From Carallia brachiata (Eukaryota > Streptophyta > Magnoliopsida > Malpighiales > Rhizophoraceae), in the NCBI GenBank assembly GCA_021464245.1, contig JADCRB010000151.1:976947-1040946 (forward strand): a stretch of DNA of 64,000 bases, given 5' to 3'. Each line of letters starts with the position of its first letter. Position 1 is the first letter of the stretch. Position numbers and translations under genes: made by a program. Under the pieces are notes generated by a model. That model did not search any database. It saw only the letters and a list, made by a program, of their open reading frames with translations, and was not told the DNA's origin. Below, in pieces: positions 48,413 through 60,840 of this stretch.

Positions 48413-51026
48413 TTTTTCCATTGTGATACAGACAGGAAATGTCCACCGGCCATATGAAACGCTGTCGTTTTATCCACTATTGTACTTTTGTTTTTTTTTT
48501 TAATTCACCGACGGTAATAGAGACCGTAACGGTTAGCTTAATAAAAACGCATCAAACGTCTCTTTTGTTTTTTGCTTCTTCTTTCTTTCTTTTTTTTTTA
48601 ACTTGGATTTAGTTGGCTTGTAAAAGCTCTAGTCATTTTGATCTTTAACTAGCCATCTTGAATTTTGAAATATAACCGTTGCAGAATCTAAACTAACAAA
48701 TCTCAACGAAATAAAAAGAAAAAATCCGAAATGTTTGCGCAAAATCTAAATGTCCAATATCTTACAATAATGACTAATTTATTTAACTCATACACCTATT
48801 TTTAGTTAATAAGATTTCTAATTAAAATCCTTTATAAAAAGATTTTTTACACTATTTATCAATTTAGTGATAAAGTCATCTAAAAATTCTTAACTTTAAG
48901 TTTAAGTTTAGATCTTTAATTGGTACAAAACAAAATAAAAACACTTTCTTTTTTTGATCTATTAAAATTAATAATTCAGCAATTGGGAAAAGAAAATGTG
49001 AAAACAACCGTAGAAGCTGCTTAAGTCGTAGAGGCAATACCTTAAACCACTCTAATTAAAGCTGGAACTCGGAAAAATGCTTTCTAATTAACACTTGAGA
49101 CCAGAGTCGCAAAGCAAATGGTGTTACCAAACAAATAGTTTCATTCCATGAATCGATTAAAGTGGGCTGTTTTGCTTAAGGCTAAGGTTGTTCTAACCAT
49201 ACTGGACTTCTCTGTTTGGAACCTGAAAATGACCCCTAGGAAAAAATTGCAGCGAAGAAGCTTTGGGCCTAATGTTGCCTAAATGGTCGAAGGATTGGGT
49301 TGGGTGGGTTTACATTTTTCCCCTTGATTTAGGCTCTATTTTTTAAAATAAATTTATTTGAAATGATTGACAGTTAAATTTTTAACTAAAAAGTTGAAAT
49401 TCAATTCTAAATTTTTTTCTCATCAGTCCCATCTCATAATAGTATATCATATCTACTAAAAAAAATTACTCAATAAACAAAGGCGACATGGTTTGCAACT
49501 TGGAAAGCATAATCACCAATAAATACAATGGACTAGCAGATTGAAAGTGATAAAACTCCACTCCATGCGTCACATTTACTAAGATTTCACTATTAATAGG
49601 GCCCGAAGAAAATCGTTATCATTCGAAGATGACAAATGTTATCAACTAGTACCCATCTATCTATTAGTTTTATTGATTTTGCTTATTTATCACTTGTATT
49701 TCTTCTAAAAAGAAAGCAAGCTTGATTCAGACTTTGAAACTGTTGTATTGTAGGCGCTCGCAATGCTTAATATTAATGACTTCATGATATGATTTGTGAA
49801 GAATGAATGAACTATCTTTTTAACTTATCTGCCACGTGTCTTTTCCTTTTGAAATGGTAAGGGCTTAATAAGGTAGATTAGAAAATTAACTTTAGATCTC
49901 TCTGTAAATACAGTTACTTATTTTGGGTATTTCCTGCCTTGTAAATTAAAAAAAAAAAAAAAAGAAAACTGTATTTGGAGAATTAAGGTGATAGTGTTCC
50001 AAGCATCTAAAAAGATGTGTATGATATGGTAAAACTACGGCAAAAACTATTTTCAAATGTATTTTTGCAACATGGGTGTGTCGCGCGACATATTTTTCAT
50101 GTCTTTTTTTTTTTTTTTTTTTTTTTTTCATGTTCCCCTCCATCTTTATGGGTCAATTTATACTAAAGATTATTGTGAAACCCACAAGATTAAATGCATT
50201 AGTTTGCAGGAAAATTAATGCAATCTTATAAATTCTCCACATTTTGTGTATAACTCATTCCCTACAAAATTTGCACGTTCGGTGTGCAACTCCGAATTAT
50301 GTGCTAGAAGCTTTTGAATTTTTTACATACCCGTTATGAACAAAATCCAATTCATTTAATTTCTCCTAAAAATGGTAAGTTTTAGCTGAAGAGTCATGTA
50401 ATTTCTCTTTAATAGTGAAACTATAAAAGGAAGATAGTTAGTTGAAGAATAAAAAATATCAATTAATAGCCAGAATCGAAAACATTTATTATAATTAATT
50501 AGGGGTAAATCTAAAATATATAGACCTAACTCCATGGAAGAAGCCATCTTTTTGTCTAGCACGAGAGGACCTAGATTTCTGATAACGAATCACGATTTGT
50601 AAACTTGGAGGCTTGATAGAATATATTTGGCAAAATGGCTTAGTAAGGCAATAATTTTTACCAAATTCAGAAGAGAAGCAGAGAAACAAGTTCGGTAAAA
50701 CAAGGGAAAAAAAGGTTCAAAAAACAAAAACCAACACTTTGAGGGAGGAGGGGTTAAAACAAAAATAGTTTTACTGTGTAATTATTCTGAGTAAAATTCA
50801 TATAGTTACGTAATTTATTCGGTATTATTTAATAAATTATTTAATTTTTAAAAAATTTAATTATTTATTTAATAGTAAGTATATCACTTGAATTTAGTAC
50901 GAGAGTGCTGCACATGCAGTGCGCAACTGCCAATTCTAATGACCTTAAATTAAAATATTGTCCCGTACCCTTGTATGTCTGGATTCTTCGTTCTGACACG
51001 TTACTCTCTTTACTCAACACCCCCAT
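48413..51026. other. Intergenic, AT-rich
   Basis: No supported gene. Long A and T runs occur near 49949-49964 and 50106-50129. The right end grades into the promoter of the lysine-rich protein gene. Confidence 0.55.
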
Positions 51027-52520
51027 TATAAATAGCCTGTGCCAGTAGCCTTTGCGTCCCTCTCTTATAATTTCTCTCCTTTTTCGGGGGTTCATTTGAG
51101 GACTGAGAGAAAGAGAGAGAGAAGAGAGAACATTTAACCTCTATTCTCTACAAACATAGAGAGAGAAAGAAGCGACAGAGAAACAGCCCCCCAACACATC
51201 CACAAAAACCCATATTTATTCAATAAAGATTTGAGATTTCATTTGATGATACAAAGATCTCTGAACACAGCAAGAAACCCCCTTTAAATGTTCACAAAGA
51301 TAAGCTGACAGGTAGGGAGGGACTCATGTATATATATGTAGAGAGAGAAAGGTAGAGAGAGAAAGAGAGGAAAAAAAAAATAACACTTTCAAGAAAGTTT
51401 TCATTTTTTTTTCTTGGCTTTTCCCTGTCCATTTTTTGGCTGTTTTTGGGATCTTATCCTTCACCTTACACATTGTCTATCCAATGCTAAACAAACAAAA
51501 TCAGAAGTCCCATAAATTATCCTTCTTGGTTTCTCTGGAAAAATTTTCCCCTTTTTTCTCATTAAAGCTTCTTCCTTTTTGCCCAATCAAGCTGTTTACT
51601 TGCTGTTTTTCCAAAAATTGACTCTTTTTTTGCGTGTATTTGTTCACTGATGGCTTCGGAAGTTGAAATTTAGGGGTTTTATTCAGTGGGTTCTGTGCTT
51701 GACATAAGTTTTGTTGCTCTGGTGTTTTCTAGGGTTTTATCAGATCGTCACTGGAATCAGCCCTAATTGCTGTTTTTGAAATGTTAGGGTTATGATCAGG
51801 GAGATACAGAATATTTATACAGGGAAACTCGGGATGGATGGTATGACTAGTTCCTGATATTATAGCTGGCAGAAGTGAGGCTTTTTGGGATCAATAGCTG
51901 CGGTTTGGTTCTGGACATTGATTCTGAAGAAGGGGATTTCCCAGAATTTTCGTTGGACACAAACATAGAGGCACTGCAGTAGACACAAGTTCGTGGGTGC
52001 GTTCCATTTTTTAAGTTGAATTATTGATTCCTATATTTTGGGGAAGCTTCTGATATTCGTTTTTGCTAATGAACATGTTCTGTTTTCTCTATTGGCCTAG
52101 TGGCAAAGATACAGGATCAGGTTGCTTTGGAGGTTCAGCTGATTTGAAAAATCTTTCCTGTGGATGTTGCCTGATTGGCTTGTTATTTCCTGAACATTAG
52201 CCGAGGAAGTTCGTTGTGCATTAGAGTAGAATTGAGCACTTAAGCCTTCTGTTTACTCCTTGTTTCAGGCCAAGTTCTAGCTTGGATTGTGCAGTGCAAG
52301 TTTCTGGATTTTATTTGTGAACGAGAAATTTGTGGCCTGGGAAGCGATATTGGAAAACCATGGAGTGATTTTCAAGCAGGAAATGACTGAGGGGACATGG
52401 TGCATGGACAGGAGAATAGTTTCTGGTCTGTTCCCCTGTTGGAACAACAGTACAAGAAACTAGGAGAAGCCTTTTTCTTGGTGGATTATTCCTACTTTGT
52501 TGTTTCCAAGATCACGTGCA
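51027..52520 (+). promoter_or_regulatory. Core promoter and long 5' leader of the lysine-rich protein gene
   Basis: TATAAATA at 51027-51034 is followed by a GA-rich leader (about 51105-51185), the typical look of a plant 5' UTR. The coding ATG is 1.45 kb downstream, so the leader is unusually long or contains introns. A good acceptor (TTGTTTCAG at about 52260-52268) and a possible donor near 51996 suggest a leader intron. Several upstream ATGs are present. Confidence 0.5.
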
Positions 52521-53701
52521 ATGTCTCGCTGCTATCCATTTCCGCCTCCGGGATATGAAAAGAAGGCTAGAGTTGATGACACTGACTTGCTAGCAAAGGT
52601 GGATATATTATCTTTATTAACTGCCAGTGGTTCCTTGAGCTCTGTCTATTTTCCAATGTTTCTTCTCTGGCCAAGTTATTACCTTGTTTATGATTATGTT
52701 ATGTTGGTTGCTTGTGATTTAAGCTTTGGAAGGTGACGCTGGAATCTGAAGTTTTCCTTTAAGCCATTCGAAGTGAGAAAAAGGGATATGTCAAGGGAAC
52801 TGAGAAGAGGGAATTTTGTGTGGGTTTATGCCATTTTTTTTTATTGGACATCCTGTGCTACACGTTAACTTTGTTTTCACCTTAGGTTCTCAGATGATTT
52901 GGAACGTTGACACTCAAATATCCGAATAATAGAGATCTTTGCCCATATTATCTAGTTTTTGAAAGGTGGATCAGGGTTCATACTGCTTCTTTGATTAAAA
53001 GTTCCCTTTTGTACTTACCTGCTCTTATTGCAGGTTGTTTGTTTGCTTTGTGGTTTTAGATGAAATACATGTTTGGAAACCCACTTATATTGGTGACCGA
53101 CATGTAGATATAATTGAAGTCTGAGGTGTGGCATTCCCATTTTGGATGCTCTGTGGTTTTAGGTCAGATGCATGTTGGGAAGCCCACCAATATTGGTGAC
53201 TGCTATGCGGATGTAATTTAATTCTGAGATACGGCATTCCCATTTTGGATGTAGCTGGAGCGGTAAAGCAGATGAGTATAGAAATATTAGGTTCTCGAAT
53301 TCCGATACTGTGTAGTTAGGAAAGTAATTACAGATACACTAAAATTTACATCACACATACTGCCATATCTCTGGCTGCAAGTTCTGGATAATTTGGGAAA
53401 ATATTAGCTTAGATTCTTTACTGCCATAGTTCTTCCATTGTGACATGGAGGTCAAATTCAAGCATGGAAACAGTCTCTCTTCAAAAATCGAGTAAGATTG
53501 TGTGCATCTATCCATTTCTTAAACCTCATTGGGCGGGAGCCTCATGCATTGGGACAACTGTGTCATGCATGTTTTGGTGGGTACTTAGGTTATAATTGCC
53601 TTTCTTTGTTATCAGATGTTTTTACAAAAATCGTGTATGCTGTTTCTTCTCTTCCAAGATTGTTGATTGTTTTTCTTGATGTTCTTTTGATGACTATCTT
53701 C

Positions 53702-53744
<43 letters not shown>

Positions 53745-55383
53745 GATACCTCAGTTGCGTTATAGTTCTTTATGTTTTTGCATGATTACTTATAGGAGAT
53801 AAAATGAATTCTGCTAGTTGGTTCTTAATTAGAGTACAGTAACCTTCTTTTGCTGTGATTAGAGTACAGTAACCTTTTTTCGCCGTGTCACCTTTATATA
53901 GTGAAAATATCACCGGAGTCATGCTTTATTGCTAATTGTGCCTTGTGTTGTGAGCTTCACTTCTTCTTTTTGGATGTATGATTATTAGTTGTTATAGTTT
54001 GCATTTTTCAATCGCAAATGTATTGTTTCCAAATATATAATCACATGACAACTGAAGTTGACCACTAGGATGTGGTCATGCTCGAACATTGCTTCAAAAA
54101 TCTTAATACTTAGCACCAGAAAAATTCCCTTGAGCCCCAGTTTATTGTTTCTGAAGGCTGGTTTTCTTACTTTGTGTATTTACATGCTCGAGTTTAGGCT
54201 TCATAAATCATTGCTTTCAGCAACTTTCTCTCATGTTATTTGGATGTGAAGAAGGGTTTGGTCATAATCTTTATAGTACTGATAATATCTTTGCCCTTTT
54301 GTTCATTCAAACATTCTTAGAACACCTGTCTTCTACTCTCCTACTTTTCAACCCATCAGTTTGGTTTATTTTCAATGGAATGATTTTCAGGAGAAGCGCA
54401 AGGAGAAAAAGCACAAAAAGGATAGGAAGGATAAAGAAAAGAGAGAGGGTAAAGAAAAAAAGGAAAAAGATAAAAGCAAAGAAAAACACAAGGAAAAGAA
54501 AGAAAAAAAAGAGAAGCACAAAGACAAGGACAGGGATAAAGAGAAAAACCAAATTTCTGATGAGAAAAGAGCTGAAGGGCATCCTGGGCTACATAATGGA
54601 GAGAAGATTGGTTCAAACAGTTTGCAGGACAAAGAGATCAAGGATTCTAGATGTGCGCTGGAGCTGGCCAAAAGAATCAGGGAGGACAATAAAGCAACTG
54701 GAAGCCAACTTATCCAGAAAATTGCTGCAACAGAGCAGAGAAGAACAGAGCTGCCAGGAAAGGAAGTGGATAGCAATACTGGAAAGCAAGTTGGGGAACA
54801 GAGAAAGTTAAGGATAAGAATGAAGAACATAGGAAGGCCAATGGACAAAAAAATCACATTGACACCAGAGGTGTGGAGAAAATATTTGGTCAAAATTCCT
54901 CTGGCATGGGTCAAGAGAAAGTCAAAGGAATCACCAAACTGGTGGAGAAGAACACTGAGAAACAGATGGAAGGGAAGGAGAAGAGTAAACACAACAAAAG
55001 TGATAATAAGGATGATAAACACAAACACAGAGATCAAGAGAAGCTTCAAAAATCAAAGAATAAAGAATGGGATAAAGAAAAGAAAAGGGAGGAGAAACCG
55101 AGAGAGATAACTGAGCCAACTAAAGAGCTTCTTAAAGTAAAAGAAACTAGCCCTCAACTAAAAGAAAGTAGCAATGGCTCCCTAGATTTTCGGATTATCA
55201 AGACGCCAGACCCTTTAAAGCCAAGCAGCACAAGTTATGCCAGTGAGGGAAACCTTGGCAAACGAAAGGTGGTGGAGACGAATGGATATATAGCTGGTGA
55301 GTCCTTTCTTGTATTGTACAATTTTCTCGAAGTGGAACCTCTATTTTTATCAATTAAGTGGGTTTTTTTTAAGACATTTTTGC

Positions 55384-55422
<39 letters not shown>

Positions 55423-56161
55423 CATTTAGGTGTCATGTGGTCCAGAATCAAATCACGTACTCTTTGCTGCATTTTTTCTGGTATATTTTTCCACTCTTGG
55501 ATTTAACTAAAAATCTAATTCCAACTTGCTCTTGCTGATTTTTGTTTAAAGAGAGGAGGTTGGGAAAAAAAAAAAAACAGAAAGGGAAGATTTTTTGGGA
55601 ATGTTAAATGCAAATTTATTTGTGTTGTCTTAGCTTCTTATCAACTTACCTTGTTGTTCTAACATTTTGACAGACAATGGTCCCCGGCCTAATAAATTTC
55701 AGAGACCCATCTCTTCCTCTAACCTGTTCATTGAAAATGGAAGGAAATTGGAATTGTGCCAAACTGCTTTTCAGTCTGCAGGCAAGAAGCAGGGGCCAGC
55801 AAATAATCATAGAGTGGATGTCAAGGAACAGAAGGTTAATGGTTTGATAGCAGCTCCACCACTTGAAGCATGTCCAACAGGGCCATCTTCTACTAATACA
55901 CCAGCTAATGAGAATGGTGAAGCATACCCAAAACCACCTCATCCTGATGCAAAGTACCTGAGTCGGATACTTTCTGTACCTAAGTTGGATACACTGCCTG
56001 ATTTCAGTGACCAGGAATGGCTCTCCGGCAGTACTCATCTGCAGTCAAAGAAGCTTGACAGTAGTTTTCCTGTCGTTGATGGAACACCACAAGTCTGGGC
56101 TGAAGCTCTGCGGATAGATTCTGCAGATATTTTAGCTCTTCCATATGTCATTCCTTACTGA
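52521..56161 (+). CDS. Lysine-rich nuclear protein, 'myb-like protein X'-type, with an apparent one-base frameshift
   Basis: Plant-conserved, highly charged, probably nuclear protein of unknown function. Exons 52521-52598, 54391-55296 and 55674-56161. The N-terminus MSRCYPFPPPGYEKKARVDD and the C-terminus PQVWAEALRIDSADILALPY are the recognisable conserved ends. Between them lie lysine/glutamate/aspartate repeats (about residues 27-90, likely coiled or disordered) and a segment DSRCALELAKRIREDNKATG. Exons sum to 1,472 bases, one short of a whole number of codons. Exon 2 starts in one frame and must finish in another (downstream GTEKVKDKNEEHRKANGQ). The switch falls between about 54774 and 54925, and a missing G in the GGGG run at 54793-54796 would explain it. 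Either the assembly has an error or this allele is broken. Corrected length is about 490 residues. The name comes from automatic annotation and does not imply a Myb domain. Confidence 0.8.
52599..54390 (+). other. First coding intron of the lysine-rich protein gene
   Basis: 1,792-bp intron bounded by AAG-GTGGAT and TTTTCAG-GAG. It contains a (CT)n microsatellite at about 53704-53742 and a short duplication near 53832-53877 (TTAGAGTACAGTAACCTT occurs twice). No other gene seen. Confidence 0.7.
55387..55418. repeat. (TA)n microsatellite in the last intron
   Basis: About 15 TA units inside the 55297-55673 intron of the lysine-rich protein gene. Confidence 0.9.
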
Positions 56162-56920
56162 TGCAGCTGAAATTAGACAGGTCCGACAATTTCTACTATC
56201 CCTGGACGTGGCTTATCAGCCTCCATTGGTCTTCCAGGCTGGTATGCTATTGCTGGGAACTCGGTCTTCATCTTGTTACTGCTTTGCCCGTGCAGGGGTT
56301 GTTACTGTTGCAAAAATGCCAATCATCATCTCTTGGGCATGTAGTCCAGACCAATTTTGAAGGTACAGAAAAGAATAGATCTCATCTCTATTGTGTTGGT
56401 GGCGTCTGATTTCCTTGTCCTGGAAGTGTTTTATGTTGGAAACAGATAGTCGCAGAAATGTACCACTTCTGGTGCATTCTTGGAGACTTTTAATGGGGGT
56501 ATTTTTGTTAACTTACACATGTTGGTAAAACCACATTTCGTACATTCCCGAAGTGAAAGAGGGCGGGGGAGGAGAGGGGAAGATTGGGGGTTAAGCTAAT
56601 AATATTGAGACAGTTAGTTTTGATTCTTGTAGTTTAGAGCTTAAATACACAGTCAAATGAGATTATAGAATTCCTGTGGAAGTGTGTTGCAGATACACAC
56701 ACAGTTTTGATTTGTATTCATGATGGATGGCATACCTGATATGTATATTAGCGGGCATAATAAAAAGAGGCAAGTCTCATTCCTTCAGGCTGTCTCCATC
56801 CTTTTCTTTTCGGATGATTTCAGTTTTCCCGTTAATTTCATTCTTCCCTCCCTACCTGGTTGGATTTGACCATATTGAGCACCGTAGTGTAGAACTTAAA
56901 AGTTTTGCACAAATAGAAGA
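56162..56920 (+). other. 3' UTR and downstream flank
   Basis: The stop codon at 56159-56161 is followed by non-coding sequence that is probably 3' UTR for several hundred bases. Overlapping short frames show no recognisable product. Confidence 0.5.
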
Positions 56921-56990
56921 GTGAGAGATTTTATAGATTTCAACGTGGGCAGTTCAGGGATTGCAGTAGTGCATCAGAGCCCACTTTGGA

Positions 56991-57226
56991 ATCTCATTGC
57001 TGCAAAAGTTTTGCCAAAAATATTGTGCCACAAGAAGGATTATGGTTTTGAACAAGAGATACTAGAAGAAAAGTATCGCTTCCTGTGTGACTGTGTGTCA
57101 TGTGGGCAGGTTCAGAGACCCAATTCCCTACCTCTAAGTAATCAAATTCCATTTTGTCCAAATGTTTTGGGCCAGTATGACCCGCTAGCAGGCCTAGTAG
57201 GTCCGGCCCAAAGTGTGCCCCCTTAG
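56991..57226 (+). pseudogene. Possible remnant of a SET-domain (SMYD/ATXR-like) protein
   Basis: The translated stretch KKDYGFEQEILEEKYRFLCD followed by CVSCGQVQ resembles the post-SET region of plant TPR/SET proteins, in which a Glu-Lys-Tyr-x-Phe segment precedes CxCxxC. No SET core (NHS or GEE-type motifs) or other exons were found nearby, and the frame ends shortly after. The likeness is short and may be chance. Confidence 0.25.
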
Positions 57227-57327
57227 GATCGGAGAGCGTCACTTCTCCTTAACAAACTGCAGCATATGTTCTTTAACATATGTAAGTTTCGACAACATTG
57301 TTAAGCGGTCCATATGGTTAAGGAGTA

Positions 57328-57501
57328 ATGATAAATATTTTAAAAATGTGTCATTAAAAATATTTTAAAATATATAATTATAAAAGAAATTATCAATTTT
57401 TTTAATATTGTTAAATTAAGAAAGAAAAAAAAATTGATGATTTTTCTTATATTTATACATTTTGAGATATTTCATGACACAATTTTTAGAATGCTTATCA
57501 T
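57328..57501. mobile_element. MITE with about 28-bp imperfect terminal inverted repeats
   Basis: The left end reads ATGATAAATATTTTAAAAAT, then GTGTCAT. The inverted right end reads ATGATAAGCATTCTAAAAAT, then TGTGTCAT. The 174-bp element is AT-rich and palindromic, with AAATTATC and GATGATTTTTC facing each other in the middle. Confidence 0.7.
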
Positions 57502-58403
57502 AGAATAATGCTGAGCAATTACTGATTATCCGCCCGCCAGATTTTTTTACTGGCTCATCTTTCACCCCAAAAAAGAGCACCACAGATGCAGACTGCTTGC
57601 AGGTTCCTCAGAATCTCCCTTCAAGCTTGCGCTTTCTTGCTTGCAATCTTTGTGATTGCATTTGGCTGGCACAATTTTTTGTTTTGGTACAACTTGGCTG
57701 GCATAATGTACGGTGTTCAGCGTTCCAAGAATTTTCGTGCTACTGAATATAGGAGATGGCGTGCTGGGCAGATTGGTATTACGTACAGCCCGCTTCTGAT
57801 TCCGAACCTATATGGAAGCGGATCTGTCCCTTAAAAGATACATCCTGTGTCAAAAGATCTAATCTACGGACAGTCCCTTAATCCTGAAGCGTTGCCATGT
57901 GGGTGAGGGCCTAGGGTATCAACCCCCCTGAAAGCTGGAACGTTTTATTTCCAAAATTATGTCCAAATTGTCTCCACAATGTCGACTCCAGCTAGGCAGC
58001 CAACCAAACAATTTTCACTGGAGATCAGGTGGCAGAGGGACTTTCCCCCCGAAATCAAATGGAAGTCGCATGTCTCCGTGGATCCTGATAAACTACGAGC
58101 CCAACCCCAAAACAAGTATCTTCCAGTCATGGACTGCACAGCTTCAAGAACTCACTACAAGTAATAACCAAGGAGTACAAGTACAAATTTCTTATTTTAC
58201 GCATTCAGTCAAATTAATAGGAGAAAATTTGTGATTATTAACTAATCATGAAAAATTGACTGGTCCCTGAAATTTCATTCTGGGGTGTTTATGCTGCAGC
58301 AGCAAGTAAAATACATGGAAGAAATAAAAATTTCTGGGTTATAAATTATTGTACCACTTCGGAGTTGTAATTCCTTACTCTTCTGAAGCTAAGCTAATAA
58401 GAT
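57502..58403. other. Intergenic between the MITE and the GTP cyclohydrolase gene
   Basis: Contains open frames of 60-90 codons on both strands without recognisable motifs, start context or splice partners. The right end, about 58250-58403, is probably 3' UTR of the GTP cyclohydrolase gene on the minus strand. Confidence 0.45.
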
Positions 58404-60342
58404 TCACGAGCCTCTGGAAGCGACATTATTTGGGATGCTCTGCAAAAATGTCGCCCTCGCAGCAGGGTCAGTTGAAAATCGGCCAAGAACAGCACTTGTT
58501 GCTGTGCTACTTCCAAACTTCTCAATTCCTCTAGAAATCATACAAGTATGATAAGCCTCCACAACCACCATCACATCTCCACCCAACAGTGATGAAACCG
58601 TCTCAGCAATCTGCCTGGTAAGTCTTTCCTGTACCTGGAGCTTGAAACCATAGAAATGCACCACTGACTGTAATAATGACTTGCCAATAGGGTTTAATTC
58701 TTCACCACAAAAGTACCCAATATGCACAACGCCATAGAAAGGAAGCAAATGATGTTCGCACTGAGACCAGAATGATAGATTCAACTCTGAATGGATGTGT
58801 TCTTTACCAAGGCCGTCTTCCCCATTGGATTTAAGGGATTTAGTGCGACTACAACCAAAGCCATTCAGCTTCATCTCCAGATTTGTGTTTTGGAAGTTCG
58901 TCAACCATTTTACAAAACGATTAGGAGTTCCAACCAGCTCTTTCCTAAGTGGATCTTCACCCAAGGACCTTAGGATTGAATCCACTGCAGTAACCATCTC
59001 TGGCTTGGGTGGTTCCATCTCAGATGAAATTTTAGCACTCAAGGAAGATCGGAATGGACACCAACATTGCTCTATAAAGTCCTTCCTACAGATATTGTCC
59101 ACGCTTATACCTCTGAACTTTAGAAGACACATAAAATCTCCCCAAACATCAGACTTTTCATCTTCAAAAACACCTGATCCGGAACAAACTGATGCCTTAA
59201 CCCATGCTTGGTGATTAGAGTCAAGAAAAAATGACTCTATGATTGGAAAATGGATGTGAAAACATTGTAGTACGACAGCAACACCTGCAGGCTTGATCCC
59301 ATGGTGCAAAGCTAAACAGACTTCGTCCGCTAGACGCTGTGGGTCTTGGAATCGTTTTGCAAAAACATCTGCAACTCTGGAGAGCTTGCTTAATCCCACA
59401 ACCCTCTCACCAGAGGGGACATAACCTACATGGCACTTAACATGAAATGGGAGCAAGCAAGACTCACAATATGAAAACAGATCAAGATCTCGAACAATCA
59501 CAAGTCCGCCGGCTCCCCCTGCATGACCAGTTGCACTATCCAAACCAGCTTCAGGGAATAAAGCGCCCTGAACTATATCCTTTACCTTTTGTTTATAACC
59601 TGAAAAGGCAACCCACAGCCTATAATAAGTTCGAATCAACCCCACGAATTTCCAACTAAATCATACATGAGAAGCAGTCAATAAAAGCAGTGTCACATCC
59701 AGTCTCATATTGTGCAAGCAAATCAGTGTATCTCGATTCTTCTTAACTTAGAAATATTGCCTGCAAATACAAATAATTTTTAGTACCTGAGATTAGAAAC
59801 AAATACATCAGATACAACGAACACTTCTCACTCAAGTTCATACCAACTCTTGAATTATAAGTCATTATTAACACATTAAAATTCCGGTGTACCAGCATCA
59901 GTAAATGTCAATCTACCAACTTAGCAAATTTAAACTAGCAGACAAAAATGGAACCAGTACAGCAAAACAGTAAACTGACAAACAAAGCTAACAATATCTT
60001 AAAACGAAAAACCGCAGGGGTAAGTGGGGCCAAAGTTCCGTAAAGGAAAATCCTTATTAACTTTGACAACCAGCAACTGGAAATCATAAGAAGAGCCACT
60101 TCAGTAAAGTGAAGAGAACAGATACCTCTGGTTCCTTCTCGAAATGCCTTGGCGACCCGTAACGGCGTCTTCTTAAGGCCTTCCCTATTGATATCCTCGC
60201 CGAGACCTTGCAATAGAACTTTCACAGCGTCCTCAATGACTAAAGTCTCTGGCTCCCCCTCGAATCCTCCAAGCTCAATGCTATCAAGGTTCACTCCGTC
60301 TTCAAGCTCCACATCAACATGCCCCTCATTCAAAGCGCCCAT
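58404..60342 (-). CDS. GCH1: GTP cyclohydrolase I, plant two-domain form
   Basis: Converts GTP to 7,8-dihydroneopterin triphosphate, the first committed step of folate synthesis, in the cytosol. Two exons, 60126-60342 and 58404-59599, give 470 residues (Arabidopsis about 466). ATG at 60342 (MGALNEGHVDVELEDGVNLD) follows a likely 5' UTR intron whose acceptor GGGGCAG lies just upstream. Plant enzymes fuse two GCHI-like domains. The N-terminal one (about 28-220) has CESCLLPFHVKCHVGYVPSG (C117, C120) and keeps GLSKLSRV, but its later motif is CFHIHF. The C-terminal one (about 250-465) has the full CEHHLLPF (353-356) and YHTCMISRGIE (C425), but GKSLLQSV replaces the GLSK motif. Each half lacks part of the bacterial active site, as known for the tomato enzyme. 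No transit peptide is seen. Confidence 0.96.
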
Positions 60343-60840
60343 CGGCAAACTGCAAATCCCACCAACTGTACCTGCCCCGAACAAAGACAAAACAGAACTT
60401 AAAAAAAAAAAAAAACTTAAATCAAATCGCTTTCCCAGGAGTACAAATCAAATAACGATTCAAGTGAAAAGCTCAATTTTTTATAGGTGCTCAGATAAAT
60501 AGCAGCAGAGAATATGACCAGCAACCACCAAAAACCAAATCTTTACACCATACAAGGAAAAGCAAAAAAACCCGGTACGATTTATTGACGAAGCATCCAA
60601 ATTTGACGACCCCAGATGCAAAACACAGGTAAAAAAAACGAACCTAATCGTTAAAGACCAAAAGCGAAAGAAAATCAAACAAGAAAGTATTCAATGGGAA
60701 AGTAGACGGAAGAACCTGAGGCAGTCAGACGAAGTAAAAGAAAAGAGCCTTTTGGGTGGAGAGGGAGAGAAAGGGCGAGGGAAGGCTGGGGAAATAGAGG
60801 CTGAGGAGGAGTAGTAGGAGGAAGAGAAACGTACGGTAGC
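60343..60840 (-). promoter_or_regulatory. 5' leader of the GTP cyclohydrolase gene, with probable intron
   Basis: A probable 5' UTR exon near 60715-60840 ends in a donor read as CTCAG-GTTCTTCC. The acceptor lies at about 60377. The exon is GA-rich on the plus strand. No clear TATA box was seen upstream. Confidence 0.45.

Noticed and set aside
54387..55049. Long hydrophobic open frame on the minus strand
   Set aside because: It is the antisense shadow of the lysine-rich coding exon, where AAA/AAG codons become TTT/CTT and imitate membrane segments.
57586..57834. 82-codon frame with a hydrophobic N-terminus (plus strand)
   Set aside because: It looks superficially like a secreted or membrane peptide, but no family resemblance, promoter or conserved motif could be supported.
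57957..58164. Open frame reading STPARQPTKQFSLEIRWQR as a viral or retroelement relic
   Set aside because: No protease, reverse transcriptase or movement-protein motif is present; the resemblance was only impressionistic.
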